The notes under the pieces: generated by a model
What the model was told of the DNA's origin: nothing
The model's input: the letters and a program-made list of their open reading frames with translations, nothing else
Database searches by the model: none
In this document: positions 20,817 through 32,504 of the stretch, in pieces
Position numbering within the stretch: the stretch's first letter is position 1
Layout of the letters: each line of letters opens with the position of its first letter
Source of the DNA: Entoloma clypeatum
Lineage: Eukaryota > Basidiomycota > Agaricomycetes > Agaricales > Entolomataceae
Reading direction: 5' to 3'
Assembly: GCA_963565915.1 (NCBI GenBank)
Contig: OY751487.1
Location: forward strand, 5,394,001 to 5,458,000
Length of the DNA: 64,000 nucleotides
Program-made: the position numbers and the translations under genes

Positions 20817-23800
20817 TTATCGTGGGCGAGACGGGTTCTGCCGATGGAAATCACGGATCAAATCTTGAGCGTTCTGAACATTAGCTCGAGGTTCCCACGT
20901 GTTCTCTTCTGGGCCATATCCTTCCCACTGGACAAGGTATTGGATCTTTCCACGGAACTTTCGAGAGTCTAGAATTGTGGACACATGGTACTCTTCTTGT
21001 CCTTCGACGATGATCGGGTCAGGGGCTGGTTTCTTCTTCTGGATGGCGTACTTCGGGGTTTCGTAAGGTGACAACAGGGTCTCGTTAAACACCGGGTGAA
21101 TCATTTTCCAAGTCTTTGGAAGATCAAGAACATATGCGCTAGCCCCTTTCTTCTCTAGGACCTTGAATGGTCCGTGTCGGAGTGCGTCAAGTTTCTTCGA
21201 GGGACGGTTAGTTCTGATGTTAGTCCCTTCCAGCCACACCTTGTCTCCGATGCGGTAGTTCCGAGATGGACTCCGTCGTGTATCAACTGTCTTCTTCATC
21301 TGATCCTGTGCCTGTTTCAGCGCTGCATTGGCTTCTTCTCGTGCTTGTTTGAGTTTTTCCAAGAAGCTGTTGGCAGCCGGGTTGGTGTCTTCCAACACAA
21401 GTTCTCCCTTCCAAGGATGTAAGCCATAGTTGAGGTAGAATGGTGTATGCTTCGTCGCCTGATGTTCTTTGTCATTGTACTGGAATTCGGCGATTGCGAT
21501 CCATTCAGCCCAATCATCTTGCAGATGGTTGACGAAGTTTCGTAAGAACACTTCTGTTTCCTGATGCGATCGTTCGGCTTGCCCATCCGTCTGTGGGTGG
21601 TATGCGGTGGACAGGTTCCTTTTGATCCCTAACATGCGGCAAAGTATCTCCATGAACTTCACGGCGAACTGTGGTCCCCTGTCACTGATGATCTTCTTGG
21701 GGATTCCGTGGAGCTTCCATATCTGATCCCGATAGATCCTGGCTAATCCTTCAGCCGATAATTCCACGGTCGTCGGAATGAGATGAAGCATCTTCAAATG
21801 TCTATCCGTGATGACCAGGATCGCATTCTTTCCATCAGACTCTGGTATCGGTCCCACGACGTCAATCCCTATGTCTTCCCATGGATGACTTGGTGCTGCA
21901 TGGGGGTGTAGCGGAGCATGTCGTTTCTGTCTGTTGATCTTGTTGCGCTGACAGGTGTCGCAACCCTTTACGTATTTCTTTACATCATGCAGGATGGTAG
22001 GCCACCAGTAGGTGCGAGTGAGGAGTTCATGTGTTCGATACTGTCCTGGATGTCCAGCCACTGGTGCATCGTGTGATTCAAACATTAGTTCTTGACGCAG
22101 TTGTGGGTCCGGTGGAACATAGACTCGTTCGCCTGCATATGTGATGCCGTTTTCCTGTTGATACCAATGAGGGTTCTTTTTTAGACCCTGGGCTACTTCT
22201 GTCTCCATGCGGTTTGAACCCTTGATGCGTGCGATCCACGGATTTTCGATGGTTGTGATGTTTCCAATCTTGATGGAATCAGATGTTTCACCCCTTTCAA
22301 AGAATTGTTCCTCCGTGAACATCTCCATTTGTACCACATCTTCTGATTCCAATCGTTTCAAGAATAGTCCCTCCTTGAGCATTTGGTCACTGTCTTGTGG
22401 TTCGAGTTCCGTTTCATACCAGGGTAAGCGCGACAGGATGTCCGCTTTTGCATTTGTCTTGCCAGGCACATGCCGTAGTTCGAAGTCATAATCTTGTAAC
22501 TTCATCTTCCAGCGCCTTTGTCGTTGATTTAGGTCCTGAGGACGGCGGAAATACTCCAGGTTCTTGTGATCAGTTAAGATCTCGAAGCGTTCCCTGGCTT
22601 CGAGCAGATAGTGTCTCCAATCTTTCAGTGCTTCCATGACTGCCAAGAGCTCTTTGTCGTATATCTCGTAATTTTGTTCGGCCGCGGACATGGTCCGCGA
22701 CAAGAACGCGATAGGATGCCATTTGTCGTCCTGTTTTTGAGAGAGTACAGCCCCAATTGCATAGCCCGATGCATCGGTTTCGACCCTGAACTGTCCATCT
22801 GGTTTTGGTAATGCCAAGACTGGTGCCGATGTGATCGCCTGTATGAGACCTTCAAATGCCTTTTGTTCTATTGGTCCCCAAGTAAACGCAGTGCCGCCTG
22901 TGAGCGCGGTAAGTGGTTTCGCGATGTTTGAGTATCCTTCAATGAAGCGCCGATAGAAGTTAGCAAACCCAAGGAACTTCTGGACTTCCTTTTTTGATGT
23001 GGGTGCTCGCCAGTTTTGGATCGTGTCCACCTTCTCGGTTTCCATCTCGACACGTCCTTCACCAACGACATATCCCAATATGGGGCATTTCGTTACTTCC
23101 CAGAAACACTTCTTCTCCTTCAGGAACAAGTCATTGTCCGATAGGATCTGCAGAATTTCTTCGGTGTTTCGCGCGAGTTCTTCCTTGGTTTTACCAATAA
23201 CCACGATGTCATCCATGTAGATCACGCAGATGCGTCGGCGGATCTGGTCCCGGAATAGACTAGCCATCATCCGAGAGAACGTTCCCGGGGAGTTGCAAAG
23301 GCCGAAAAACATGACCAATGGTTCAAACAATCCTCGACTGGTAAGGAAGGCAGCCTTCCATTCATCGCCTTCTTTAATCCGGACATTGTTGTAACCCCAC
23401 ATGATGTCCATCTTATTGAAGTAGACTGCATCTTTCAGCACGTCCAAGAGATCGGAGATGCGAGGGAGTGGGAATTTGTCTTTGACCGTGAATTTGTTGA
23501 CCATGCAGTAGTCTTGTACCAATCGTTTGGAACCATCCTTCTTGTTGATGAAGAAGCAAGGGGAGGCATAAGGGGATTTGGACGGGCGGATCTTCCCAGT
23601 TGCTAGACCCTCGTCAATGAATGCGTCCAGTTCCTCTTGTTCCTTTTGTGTCATGGGATATGTATTTCCTCCTAGTTCCTTTGGTGCGTCCGGTGTAAGT
23701 TCAATACCATGGTCCCATTCCCTTTCCTTCGGGATCTTATCAAAGTTCTCCTTCTCGAAGAGGTGAGTAAATCGATCAACATATGAGGGTCGTTTGGTTG

Positions 23801-24433
23801 TGGGAGGTGGTGTGGGAGTGACAGCTTCCAATATAGGGTCTCCAGGCTTCCATTTCTGATCCGACTTCTTGGGTGCATCTTTGTCGCGTACCTCAACCAT
23901 GCGAACCCGGTGTTTGCGACCATCAAGGTTAACCCTGAATTCCGAATGTTTGGTTCGGCATGTTGTTGGGCACCGGTTGAACGTTACAGCGCCGGTTGTC
24001 CAATTGATCGTAGGATTGTGGTGTACCAACCAGTCATGTCCCAAGAGCATGTCCGTTCTCCCGATGTCCAGTACCATCGCTTCCATGGTTTCCTGATGTG
24101 TTCCCAAATCCAGTTTGACTTCGGCAAGTTGGTTCGCTCTCTGTTGTCGATTTGGTGATCCATCCGCATTTAGAATTGCTATGGGTGGTATTCCTCGCGT
24201 AGGGAGGTTCTGTTCGCGTACTATTCTGGGATGGATGCATGTGCGTTCACATCCACTATCAACCTCAGGTCGAATGACCTTTGGTCCTCGTCGTGTTTTG
24301 AGTTGAGCTAACAGCCTGATCTCTCGTCGTTTCGGAGGTTTGTCTCCCTTCACAATCTTAGTCGACGCAGCGGCTCGCTTGGCAGGGATGACATAGGTTC
24401 TATTGTCTGCAGTCATACAAGGCAAGCAAGTCC
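20817..24433 (-). CDS. pol: Gypsy polyprotein Pol, copy 3
   Basis: About 1200 residues, uninterrupted. Order: aspartic protease (VDSGCERTC near residue 55), reverse transcriptase (YMDD near 403), RNase H ([13 protein letters not shown] near 548), integrase HHCC ending GCDTC, integrase core with Asp (GIDVVG), Asp (SDRGPQF) and Glu (AERSHQE), chromodomain at the C-terminus ([10 protein letters not shown] ... YLVQWEGYG ... TWEP). No ATG opens the frame at its listed start; the first ATG is three codons in. The frame overlaps the end of gag in -1 phase, so expression by frameshifting is possible, without an obvious canonical slippery heptamer. Up to about residue 876 it is identical to copy 4; after that several substitutions appear. 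Confidence 0.95.
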
Positions 24434-24466
24434 GTTTAATAGATAAGGGTCGCGACTTAGCGTCGT

Positions 24467-25333
24467 TTAATCGGACCCTTCGGGAAAATCCTTCTTGTCG
24501 GCTTCTAAGATTGTGGTTTCATCATTCTCGGCATCTTCCTCAGACACCTTCCTAACCCTTCCGGAGTTCTTCTTCGGCTTGCGGCAGTTGCGCGCAATAT
24601 GGCCTTCTTGATCGCAGTTGAAACACTTGCGACCATCTTTCTTCTTTGGAGCGCTGCAGTCTTTAGCGAGGTGACCGAAACGTTGACAGTTGTAGCAACG
24701 GGCCACTCCTGCTTTGTCGATCTCCATGGCCTTGCCTTGACCACCATAAGTGGTACCCGATCCGGTACGCATGTCACCGCCACCTCGGATGACCAGTGCG
24801 TGTCCCTCCATCTGTCGTCCCTTGTTTCGGATCTCCTTTGCGTACTCGGAGTACGTTTTGGCATCACTAGCCACTTGTTCAGAGATTCTGCGGTTGACGT
24901 TCTTTTCTAGGATGTATTTCCCAGTTTCTTCGCCAAGGTTTGACAGCTTCAAGAGCTCTTCGAATTCGTCTAAGAATTCGTCGACGGTGCATTTCTCTTG
25001 TCTCAGAACTTCGAGTCTTGCTTTGGCAGCGACTGATTTATTGGCGATAGAGAATCGTGTGGCGATATCATCGGAGAATCCTAGCCAGGTGATGTTCTCG
25101 TTGTCAACGGCAAGAGCGTCTAACTTGTTACTGGCCCAGTGCCTGCCGGACCCTTCCATCATGCGGGATAGCACCGCAAGAATCTTCTGATCGTCTGTTA
25201 GGCTTTTTTGGAACCTGATGTATAGTTTGGTGGCTTTCCACCACTCGTCAAAGGTGTGTCTGTCCTTGAACATCCCAGGATCCTTGATGATCTTGGATGT
25301 ATCCATCGTTTGTACTGCCGGAGCTTCTGCCAT
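24467..25333 (-). CDS. gag: Gypsy Gag, copy 3
   Basis: 288 residues, starting [11 protein letters not shown] and ending with two CCHC zinc knuckles ([14 protein letters not shown] and [14 protein letters not shown]), the RNA-binding nucleocapsid part. The N-terminal half is a capsid-type helical domain (W-rich, e.g. [14 protein letters not shown]). It is identical to the copy 4 protein. The frame is open upstream of this ATG for a further 80 or so codons (peptide YAHFTTTKQQTEYGRWARNE), so the true start may be elsewhere; see the leader ORF. Confidence 0.93.
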   Translation of the reverse strand: MAEAPAVQTMDTSKIIKDPGMFKDRHTFDEWWKATKLYIRFQKSLTDDQKILAVLSRMMEGSGRHWASNKLDALAVDNENITWLGFSDDIATRFSIANKSVAAKARLEVLRQEKCTVDEFLDEFEELLKLSNLGEETGKYILEKNVNRRISEQVASDAKTYSEYAKEIRNKGRQMEGHALVIRGGGDMRTGSGTTYGGQGKAMEIDKAGVARCYNCQRFGHLAKDCSAPKKKDGRKCFNCDQEGHIARNCRKPKKNSGRVRKVSEEDAENDETTILEADKKDFPEGSD

Positions 25334-25335
25334 GT

Positions 25336-26110
25336 CTAGAGTCTGCGGAGAAGGAGAGGGGTCGGGTTGTTGGGATGAAGATGGGGTTCGGGATACAGGT
25401 AAGGGTTGAAAATGAGTCCCTGTTCTAGGCGTCTGTTCAATATCTGACTGCGCGGAGTCAAAAGCAAATTCGTCAGGGGACTCGTCGGTGGAATCGGTGG
25501 CAAAACGTTCGGGGTATTTCCTCTGTAGATCTCTAAGGAATCTCTGTTCCTGCGCGTCTGTCGGTTGTGAGAAGGGGTCAAGTCTCTCGTTTCGTGCCCA
25601 ACGACCGTACTCGGTCTGTTGTTTGGTGGTTGTAAAGTGGGCGTAGATCTGTTGCTTCGAGTACGACGTGATGATGCGGCTCTGGGACGTCTCAATGTGA
25701 GCGTCCTAATCAATCTTCTGATAACGGTTGTCTGGACACCGATAAACTCTCTGATCTCTGTGATCCGACCTGTCTGAGGTCCTTCTTGAACGCGAAAGCT
25801 TTCGAGTTCGTTCTGTCGGGCGTTGTAACGCGCGATCTGGTGTTGTCGAGCAAGATGGATGCTCTCTGCTATCTCGCCGTGGGGGCGATGCTCGTCGTTG
25901 TCTAGTTCTTCGTCAAGCACCTGCTGTAGGATGCGACGGATCTCCGATTCGATATACTGCTGGATGAGTGTAAAATCGATACTGTCTCGAGGACTTAGCT
26001 CCTCCTGTCGGGCTTCTGGTGAGGCGAATGGGTTACTGGTGAAGTCTTCAAAGAAGCGCGACGTCTTGACTCGTCTGGTAGTTGCTCTCTTCGCTCTGGG
26101 CGAACCTAAC
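25336..26110 (-). CDS. Leader ORF upstream of gag, copy 3
   Basis: Minus-strand frame that opens close to the 5' LTR and runs through SRFFEDFTSNPFASPE and IQQYIESEIRRILQQ to a charged, Arg-rich end. Around 25700 a sensible protein sequence passes from this frame to the frame that reads into gag (a TAG lies just upstream in the gag frame), so a long N-terminal Gag extension split by a +1 shift is plausible. There is no clear ATG at the start. Copy 4 carries the same sequence at 38350-39119. It could be a functional leader protein, a frameshifted Gag N-terminus or non-coding leader; I cannot decide. Confidence 0.4.
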
Positions 26111-26124
26111 GAGATTTAGCAACT

Positions 26125-26462
26125 TGTTATGCTTAACAAACCGTTCCAAGGTTCGGGCAGAGTATGCAGGAAGTGGAAAGGCGAAGAGCAATGTGATTGC
26201 TAAATCTAAGGAATGTAGCTATGGTACATGAGGTTTATATAGTACTGACTATGAGCGGTAGCGAATGAGTCAGTAGCTGCGGAAGGCTATGTACTAATGA
26301 GTAAGCTGACTGCGGAATGAGTCAGACAGCTGCGGAAAGCGAGTCAGCGCGGGAGCGAAGTATACTAAAGGAAATAAAGTATAATACGATATGTGTAAAC
26401 GGGGGCCGATGAGTAAAAGTGAAAAAGTAAACATATACGTCTGTAGTCGTTAGTCCGTAACA
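26125..26462 (-). repeat. LTR type B (5' LTR of copy 3)
   Basis: 338 bp. It matches 44158-44526 with a few substitutions and a 31-bp deletion between two CCTTCCGCAG repeats. TATATAA at 26235-26241 (minus), predicted RNA start at 26207. Confidence 0.95.
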
Positions 26463-27304
26463 GCCCCCGTCGCCTTCTCTGTCTCTGTCTCCCTCCGCGT
26501 CGCCGCTGTCCACGTCACCGTCTCTGTCCATGTCTGCGGCCCCTGCAGCCATGCCGCCATTGACGCCCACGTCTGCGTCCGTGTCCATGTCCCCATCGCC
26601 ATCGCCGTCCTTGTTCCCAGGTCCACCAAACCCCACATTTGCACCTGCAAGCCCCCTGTTGTGCCCCTCTTTCCCCCTACCCGTCCCAGTACCAGAAGCG
26701 GTACTGGCCCTGGAACTGTTTGCCGTCGTCGAACGGCTATCACACGACCACCCCGTCCTTTACGACTACATACCAATGGTGTGGCACCTCGCATTTGAGG
26801 AAGGACAGCAAACAGGATACATAGGAGGGTACAAAGAAGGAAGCAAGGCAGCCCCTCCACCTTCCACCACAACCATGGCACCTCCGTCGTCCCCATCCCC
26901 ACCTGTATCTGTGCCCGCACCTATGACCATATCCCCATCTCTGCCGGAACCTCTCGATTGGGCGACAGATGCCACATCACTTCCAACCATGTCATGACCT
27001 CTCTATGCTCCGTTTCCCCTCGTCCGAGCCATTCGCAACACTTTGACATCGCTCTCGGAGATGCCAAGCTCAGCCCCGCCGATCTCGTCACCACCAACCA
27101 AACAACACACCTACCCTACCTCAACCCTTGCACCGTCGTACTCGGCACCCCCATACCACCTCTTCCCCTCGACGAAACATCCGGTATCAGACCTATGACC
27201 CCACCCTTGGACAAGCCCTCAAGACCTTAGGGGATGGACTTCAGCGTCTCACCGCATTTCTTGAAGCAAGTGTTTCTAGAGGCGACGAGGACGTCACCAT
27301 ATAG
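26463..27304 (+). pseudogene. Proline-rich hypothetical gene remnant
   Basis: A Pro/Ser-rich open frame (26530-26997, 155 aa) contains a conserved-looking core (VVERLSHDHPVLYDYIP, GQQTGYIGGYKEG). Downstream, coding-like peptides continue in other frames and end with LGQALKTLGDGLQRL and a TAG at 27302-27304. At least one frame change near 27165-27185 is needed to join them. The start abuts the outer edge of the 5' LTR of copy 3, so the 5' end may be cut off by the rearrangement. Family not recognised. Confidence 0.3.
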
Positions 27305-27743
27305 AAAAGGGCCACCTGGAGTAGGGCCTCTGGCCCGACTCCACACGATCACGTGACGTAGACTATATAGCATGTTCCAGCTGTTGTAGACACATCACTT
27401 GCTATTATACCGCGACCTTGCCCTGCCCTCGTTGAGCCCTGCTCCGAGCCTGCCTGACCGCTCCCACCTCTCCAACATGCACTGTAACAGTAACCAGTAG
27501 TTACCATCAGTATTTCACTGTTAGACTGTAATACGTGCACTGTAGGGTGACTGTAGTTATTCAATGGACAGGTTACATTGGAAACCAACTCTATGTATGT
27601 TTACGAAGTACAATAAATAAATTGACATCACCCACGAGCTTTCATCGATGTTCCTAAGCGGTTCGATTGGCGGCCTGAGGCTCACGGATCTGGATGTTTT
27701 TATTGCTGTACCCATCTTCATGAAGCCTAGTATGTGCAAAAGA
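27305..27743. other. Gene-free stretch
   Basis: CTGTA/ACTGTAG-rich DNA near 27480-27560; otherwise nothing recognised. Confidence 0.45.
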
Positions 27744-27745
27744 TA

Positions 27746-29113
27746 CAGTGCCTCACAAAACTGATTCAATGTTTGTTGCTTTTTGAATACCTTCAAGATA
27801 ACTCTGCAAAGAATACCAATTGAATCAAACCTTTGGTATATAATTGAAAGCCCTACTTGAGGGCTTTCAGAATATAAAGGAATCATATGATTTAGATCAG
27901 AATCCATGGAGATATGATTAAATTAAATCAGCAACTCATTGAATCAGTTTTGTGAGTACCTATGGCAATTATCAGAATCAAATGCTTCACTGGTTGTATG
28001 GTAACCAGTTGTCATGACTTACTGATGGAACTTGAATAGAACCCTGATGGGTTGTCAAGGAAAGTTGTATAAGAAGAATCCAACCTCAACAGCCTCCATA
28101 ATTAATCATGCGCCCTATCTCCTCTTCCCACAAGGAAAACATTCTTTCTCTGGCCTCCAATGGTCACTCCACTCATCATATTGCCTCTAACCTGGGTGTC
28201 AGCCAACCAACTGTCTCCAGAGTGCTTCAGAATCTTCTTCCTCATCGCAATCTCTCTTCTGGTGGTCGTCCATCCAAGCTTTCTCCCACCAACACACGAA
28301 ACATACTTTCACAAATCACCTCAGGGAGAGCCTCCAATGCTGTGCAGGCTACCAAACACATCAACACTGTCATCTCCAATCCTGTCTCCCCAGAAACTGT
28401 GAGAAGGGTTCTCAGAAAACATGAATTCAAGGCTGTAACAAAGAAGAAAAGACCTTTCTTAAAGGCCATACATCGGAAGAGGCGGTTGGCATTTGCTATG
28501 AAGCACAGGGAATGGACAGTGGAGGACTGGAAGAGGGTCATTTGGTCAGATGAGACCAAAATCAACAGGTTTGGGTCAGATGGCAAGGAATGGGTCTGGA
28601 AAAAGAAGGGTGAGGGGCTTATTGAAAGAGAGGTTCAGGGCACAGTCAAGTTTGGGGGAGGAAATATTATGGTTTGGGGTTGTATGGGTTGGGAAGGTGT
28701 GGGGAGACTTGCAGAGGTTGAGGGGAGGATGGATGCTGATCAGTATGTGTCCATTTTGGAGGACAATTTGCTGCCCAGCATGGAGGAGAGTGGAATCTCT
28801 GAAGAGGAGATCATTTTTCAGCAGGACAATGACCCCAAGCACACCTCCAAGAAGGCCAAAAAATGGATGGACAGCAAGAATATTGCTCTGCTGGATTGGC
28901 CTGCACAGTCCCCAGACCTCAATCCTATTGAACACCTCTGGGTTCATATTAAAAGGAAGTTGAATGAATAATTTGCAAAGTTATTTTGAAGGTTGGTTAA
29001 AAGCCCTGCTTCAGGACTCTCGGAATCTGCAATAATTATGTAATTCCCATAAAAAATGATCAATATATGATCAAATTACTCCAGGGACTCATTGAATCAG
29101 TTTTGTGAGTATG
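27746..29113 (+). mobile_element. Tc1/mariner element with a MITE-like unit at its left end
   Basis: Left end CAGTGCCTCACAAAACTG (27746 on, preceded by TA) and right end CAGTTTTGTGAGTATG (to 29113, followed by TA) form terminal inverted repeats. A second right-type end (CAGTTTTGTGAGTACC) closes at 27960, again followed by TA, so 27746-27960 is by itself a complete 215-bp MITE-like unit. The transposase lies to its right. Either the MITE inserted at the end of a larger element or the outer ends define one composite. Confidence 0.75.
28108..28971 (+). CDS. Tc1-type transposase, C-terminally short
   Basis: 287 residues. The N-terminal paired helix-turn-helix DNA-binding region (SLASNGHSTHHIASNL, then a GRPSKLS linker) would bind the terminal repeats; the catalytic DDE/D domain follows with Asp in WSDETK, Asp in QQDNDPKHTS and Glu in DLNPIEHLW. 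It cuts and pastes the element at TA. The protein stops at RKLNE, about 50 residues before the usual end of the family (around 340), although all three catalytic residues are kept. No frameshift or stop interrupts it before that. It may be inactive for lack of the tail. It starts at the only ATG with the full HTH downstream. Confidence 0.9.
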   Translation: MRPISSSHKENILSLASNGHSTHHIASNLGVSQPTVSRVLQNLLPHRNLSSGGRPSKLSPTNTRNILSQITSGRASNAVQATKHINTVISNPVSPETVRRVLRKHEFKAVTKKKRPFLKAIHRKRRLAFAMKHREWTVEDWKRVIWSDETKINRFGSDGKEWVWKKKGEGLIEREVQGTVKFGGGNIMVWGCMGWEGVGRLAEVEGRMDADQYVSILEDNLLPSMEESGISEEEIIFQQDNDPKHTSKKAKKWMDSKNIALLDWPAQSPDLNPIEHLWVHIKRKLNE

Positions 29114-29138
29114 TACAATAAATACAGTATTTTATACT

Positions 29139-32100
29139 TTAGTACTTGGTATCAGCAAGGCGCTGACCAGCAAGCTTTTTCACCTTCTCCTTGTCCAAGA
29201 CAAGATCTAAGGATGCAATTTGATTTTTTCTGTCCTGCCTGCGTTTTGCAGCTACTGCTTGTTTTTCAATTTTTTCCTCAGCAAAAGCAACAATTTCCTC
29301 CTTTCATTTCTTGTCCAATTTAGTCAAATCACCTTTTTTTTTTTTTTTTTTTTTTTAAATTCAGCAATTTATATAGCGGTGTACTAGGGGTACAGTCCGC
29401 TTGACATAGAGTGAACTACATCGATCCGAGGATCTACGTACGCATGAAGAACAAGCGGCGCAAAGCTCCGTCGAGCTGATAAGTCCCTGCGCCAGGACAG
29501 GGAGGTCTGTTATAAACAAACGTGTTAGTATGCGCACCCGAGTACTCGGTCGCGCGATACAGGATCACTCCAACCTTGTGAGGTTGGCCATTGACGGCGC
29601 TGGGGGGTGTCTGCGCCCTACCCACCAAAGAAGCGCCAGTGCGGTTCTTACCCTTCGGTCGTGTTCGCTTGCCAGAGGGGGCTGCACCCCTTTGTACCCA
29701 GCGAGCTACCACGCGGCTACCGCCAACGGTTGTGTTGGGCGTTGGACAATCCCTAAAGGCAAAGGCCCCTGGGTTATCCATAATGAATTTCCTGAAGACG
29801 TCCCACATGGGAGTGTTCCTCGAGAAGGTGGGCATGTCTGGGGGCCTGGTGGGGTGGTTTCAGGCCTCCTTATGAATAAACTTGTAATCTTCAGGCTGAG
29901 TAAATTTTGCAGCCATAAATGCTTGAGTTTTGTTTCGTTCAAACATCCGTTGTGCATTGTAATGGAGGACTGTAAGCTGTGGTTGGCTCTGCATAAGAAC
30001 TCGGAATGATCCCAAAGCACCCTCATTCTCATCATTTGTGGCAGGCATCCAGGCCAAATCCCTCTCATCTGGTGTGGATTCATCAATTAGGCCACCAGGT
30101 GCAAATTCAGAGGTGAAGCGCTTCCAGGTATCTGTGTTGACGATCTTGCAGTTGATCAAGTCAGAACTATCCTGACAATTGGCTAGTCTTTTGGCTCAGG
30201 TGGTTTAGTGACCTCAACAATCTGCAGCTCCCTGGAAAAATTGAACAAGGAGAGGCCGAAGATAGATAAACTGAGATTTCAAATTCTGAATGGCCTGAAA
30301 TATTCCAGGTGACTGCCAAGACAATCCATCAAGTGTGCCCGTTTCAAATGAGATATTATCACCAAGTAGAAGATCTGGATTGTTGATAATAGTCTGGATG
30401 TGATCAAGTACTTTCTGATGAAATGGATCAAGATCCAGCATATTGGTTTTTCCATTTGGTGTGTGGACAACACGCATATATGGAGCTGAGATTGATTGAG
30501 CATACAGAGCAAGAACTGCAAGTTCTGTAAGAGTTGGTATGTTGTGAAGAGCATTCCATAGATTCTTTTCCATATGGCTTGGTTTTCCAGTTTGCTTTTT
30601 TTTAATTGCAAAGTCAAGATAATTGCGAAAGTCCTGCAAATGCTTCAAAAGAACACCTGCAGCATCACAATGAGATCCAAATTGAGTGTTGGATGTATCA
30701 GGAAAAGTAAATTAAGAACCAATATGTGCTGTCCACCAAAAGCGAAAGGTATTGTGATGACCCTTCTTATTATCTTTGTGGTTGAATACAGCTCCAGCTA
30801 GTTGTGTTGCTTTTATTCCACCACCTGCAGTCATTTCAAAAGCACGTTCTTGTGCTGGTGTAACAATGTTCTGAGTAGGAGAAATTTCAGCCAGAACTGC
30901 TGCATTGTCTCAATTTGCAAGTAAAACTGGCCCTAGAATATTGTTTGACTTCCACCAGGAAGCCATCATTGTATAGCCTCCACGAACACTGTTGAGATCC
31001 TTGTGACAGCCACATCCAACCCAGATAAACAATGAGAGAGTTTTCTTTTCTTCATCAGACATCATCATATAGGCATCTTTTCCCAATTTGATCACCAGTT
31101 TTTCACTCATCTGAGCCAACTGTTCCTTTTGCTTATGTTCAGATAGCTGATTCCATTTTGTCTTTCCACCAAGCTTTTTAATCATCTCTTCTTGTGCATC
31201 AAGAAATATCGGAAGCAAATCTTTTGTGCTTGCATCAAGCATTTTATCCTCTCCAAGTAGTTGAAGTATAGCCTCTTTCTTCAAATTCTCCAAAGCAGCA
31301 GCGTCTTTTTTCTCTTTGGCACAGTGATCAGTAATCATTCCAACCAGCTTTGCCAAAATATCAACAGTGCAGAGCAACTGGCCATATCGCTTGCCAAAAG
31401 GAGAGCGGTTGAAAAGATCAACAATAGCATCTAATATACTTTTCCAGTCTTGTGGTGATGAAGATCCATAGTTCTCTGCTTTGAAATGCATATGACGGGA
31501 ATTGTAGTTGATATTACGGTGACCTGTGCCATCAGCACTGAATGTTATGCCTTGAAAATGATTTTAGTTTCATTTATAAAGGAATAGCAATATTATATAC
31601 CTTCAGCTTCCTGTATCTCATAGCCTAGTTGAATCTGAGAAGCAATATATCCTTCTACTAGTATCCAAAAAACTGTTCGTCTGCTAACATTGCCATATGT
31701 TGTAATTCCAGCTGCTTTCAAGACAGCAGCAATGACATTTCCAATATATGCTTTGGAACAGCCAGCTCGAAAAAGAAGGCGAATGAGATTTTGAGTTTCC
31801 TCAGTATAGATCCCCTTTTCCTTGAGAGAATGCACAGATCGCTCCTTTAATGCTGCTTCACGTGCTTTTGCAACAGCCTGTTGCCAATGAACTGTAGCTA
31901 GATCATGAGACTTTTGGAGACGGCGTGATTGAGAGCGTGCTTTTTGAAGCTCTTTCTGAATAATGAGAACATGCTGACGTGAAGAATATAACTCTGCCTG
32001 AGAGCGCTCAAGACAGTGAGATAATTCACTATGCAGATTTTCATTCTCTTTTTCAAGCTTGAAAAGAGACTCAACAGCACGGCCAGCATTAGAAACAATT

Positions 32101-32504
32101 GTCTTCTCTTGTCGAGAGTGATCCCTATCAGTGCACTGCAAAAGATCCATCTGTTCCTCTAGTATGTCCTTGCATGCAAGTGCACACTGTTGTCCACGCT
32201 GCTCAACACGGTACTTCTTGTATAACTCTGCAGATTGAGACTTTTCCTGAGCCAGAGTAGCTGAAATTCGGCTCAATTTTGTCTCAGATCTCTCAAGTGC
32301 CCCAGAAAGATACAAAACAGAAGCCTTTTCCAGTCCAAGTGCAGTTTCAAGCTCCTCAAGCCTAGCATGTGCAGCAGAAAGCTCCTGTCTAGTGCTGTCC
32401 AGCTCTCGTTGTGTAGATGTCATAGTTGCCTTTACAGAACTCTGAATGCTGGCCTTCGCAGCACGCTCTTGCTGTGCTAGTTGTGTAGCCTTTCTTCTTC
32501 CCAT
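29139..32504 (-). pseudogene. Large transposase-like Agaricomycete protein, decayed
   Basis: Exon 1 (31601-32504) encodes a 300-residue coiled-coil protein from MGRRKATQLAQQE. A 50-nt intron (31551-31600, GTATAT...TCAAG) joins it in frame to exon 2 (peptides GITFSADGTGHRN, SRHMHFKAENYGS, LFIWVGCGCHKDLN, MPATNDENEGALG), and the tail (EEIVAFAEEKIEKQ) ends at 29139. I know this as a multicopy Agaricomycete family; a transposase role is my inference from copy number and conserved acidic residues, not a shown fact. Lesions: TGA at 30910-30912 (expected CGA), TAA near 30712, a broken join near 30200, and an insertion at 29333-29872. The Tc1 element lies just beyond its 3' end. Confidence 0.6.
29333..29872 (-). 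mobile_element. Poly(A)-tailed insertion (retroposed sequence)
   Basis: On the minus strand about 540 bp interrupt the coding sequence between peptides KFIHKEA and GDLTKLDKK and end in a run of at least 20 A (29333-29356). This is the mark of target-primed reverse transcription. The insert holds a 133-residue frame (MPTFSRNTPMWDVF) of no known family. It may be a 5'-truncated LINE, a SINE or a processed pseudogene. No clear target duplication was found. Confidence 0.5.

Larger units (their letters stand above)
19907..26462 (-). mobile_element. Ty3/gypsy chromovirus, copy 3 (recombinant)
   Basis: Minus-strand element with gag, pol and an extra downstream ORF, all open. Its two LTRs are of different subtypes: the 3' LTR (19907-20277, 371 bp, type A) and 5' LTR (26125-26462, 338 bp, type B) match the 5' and 3' LTRs of copy 4 respectively, not each other. 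No direct target duplication flanks it (ACCAC left, GCCCC right). It is therefore one product of recombination with copy 4. Confidence 0.95.
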
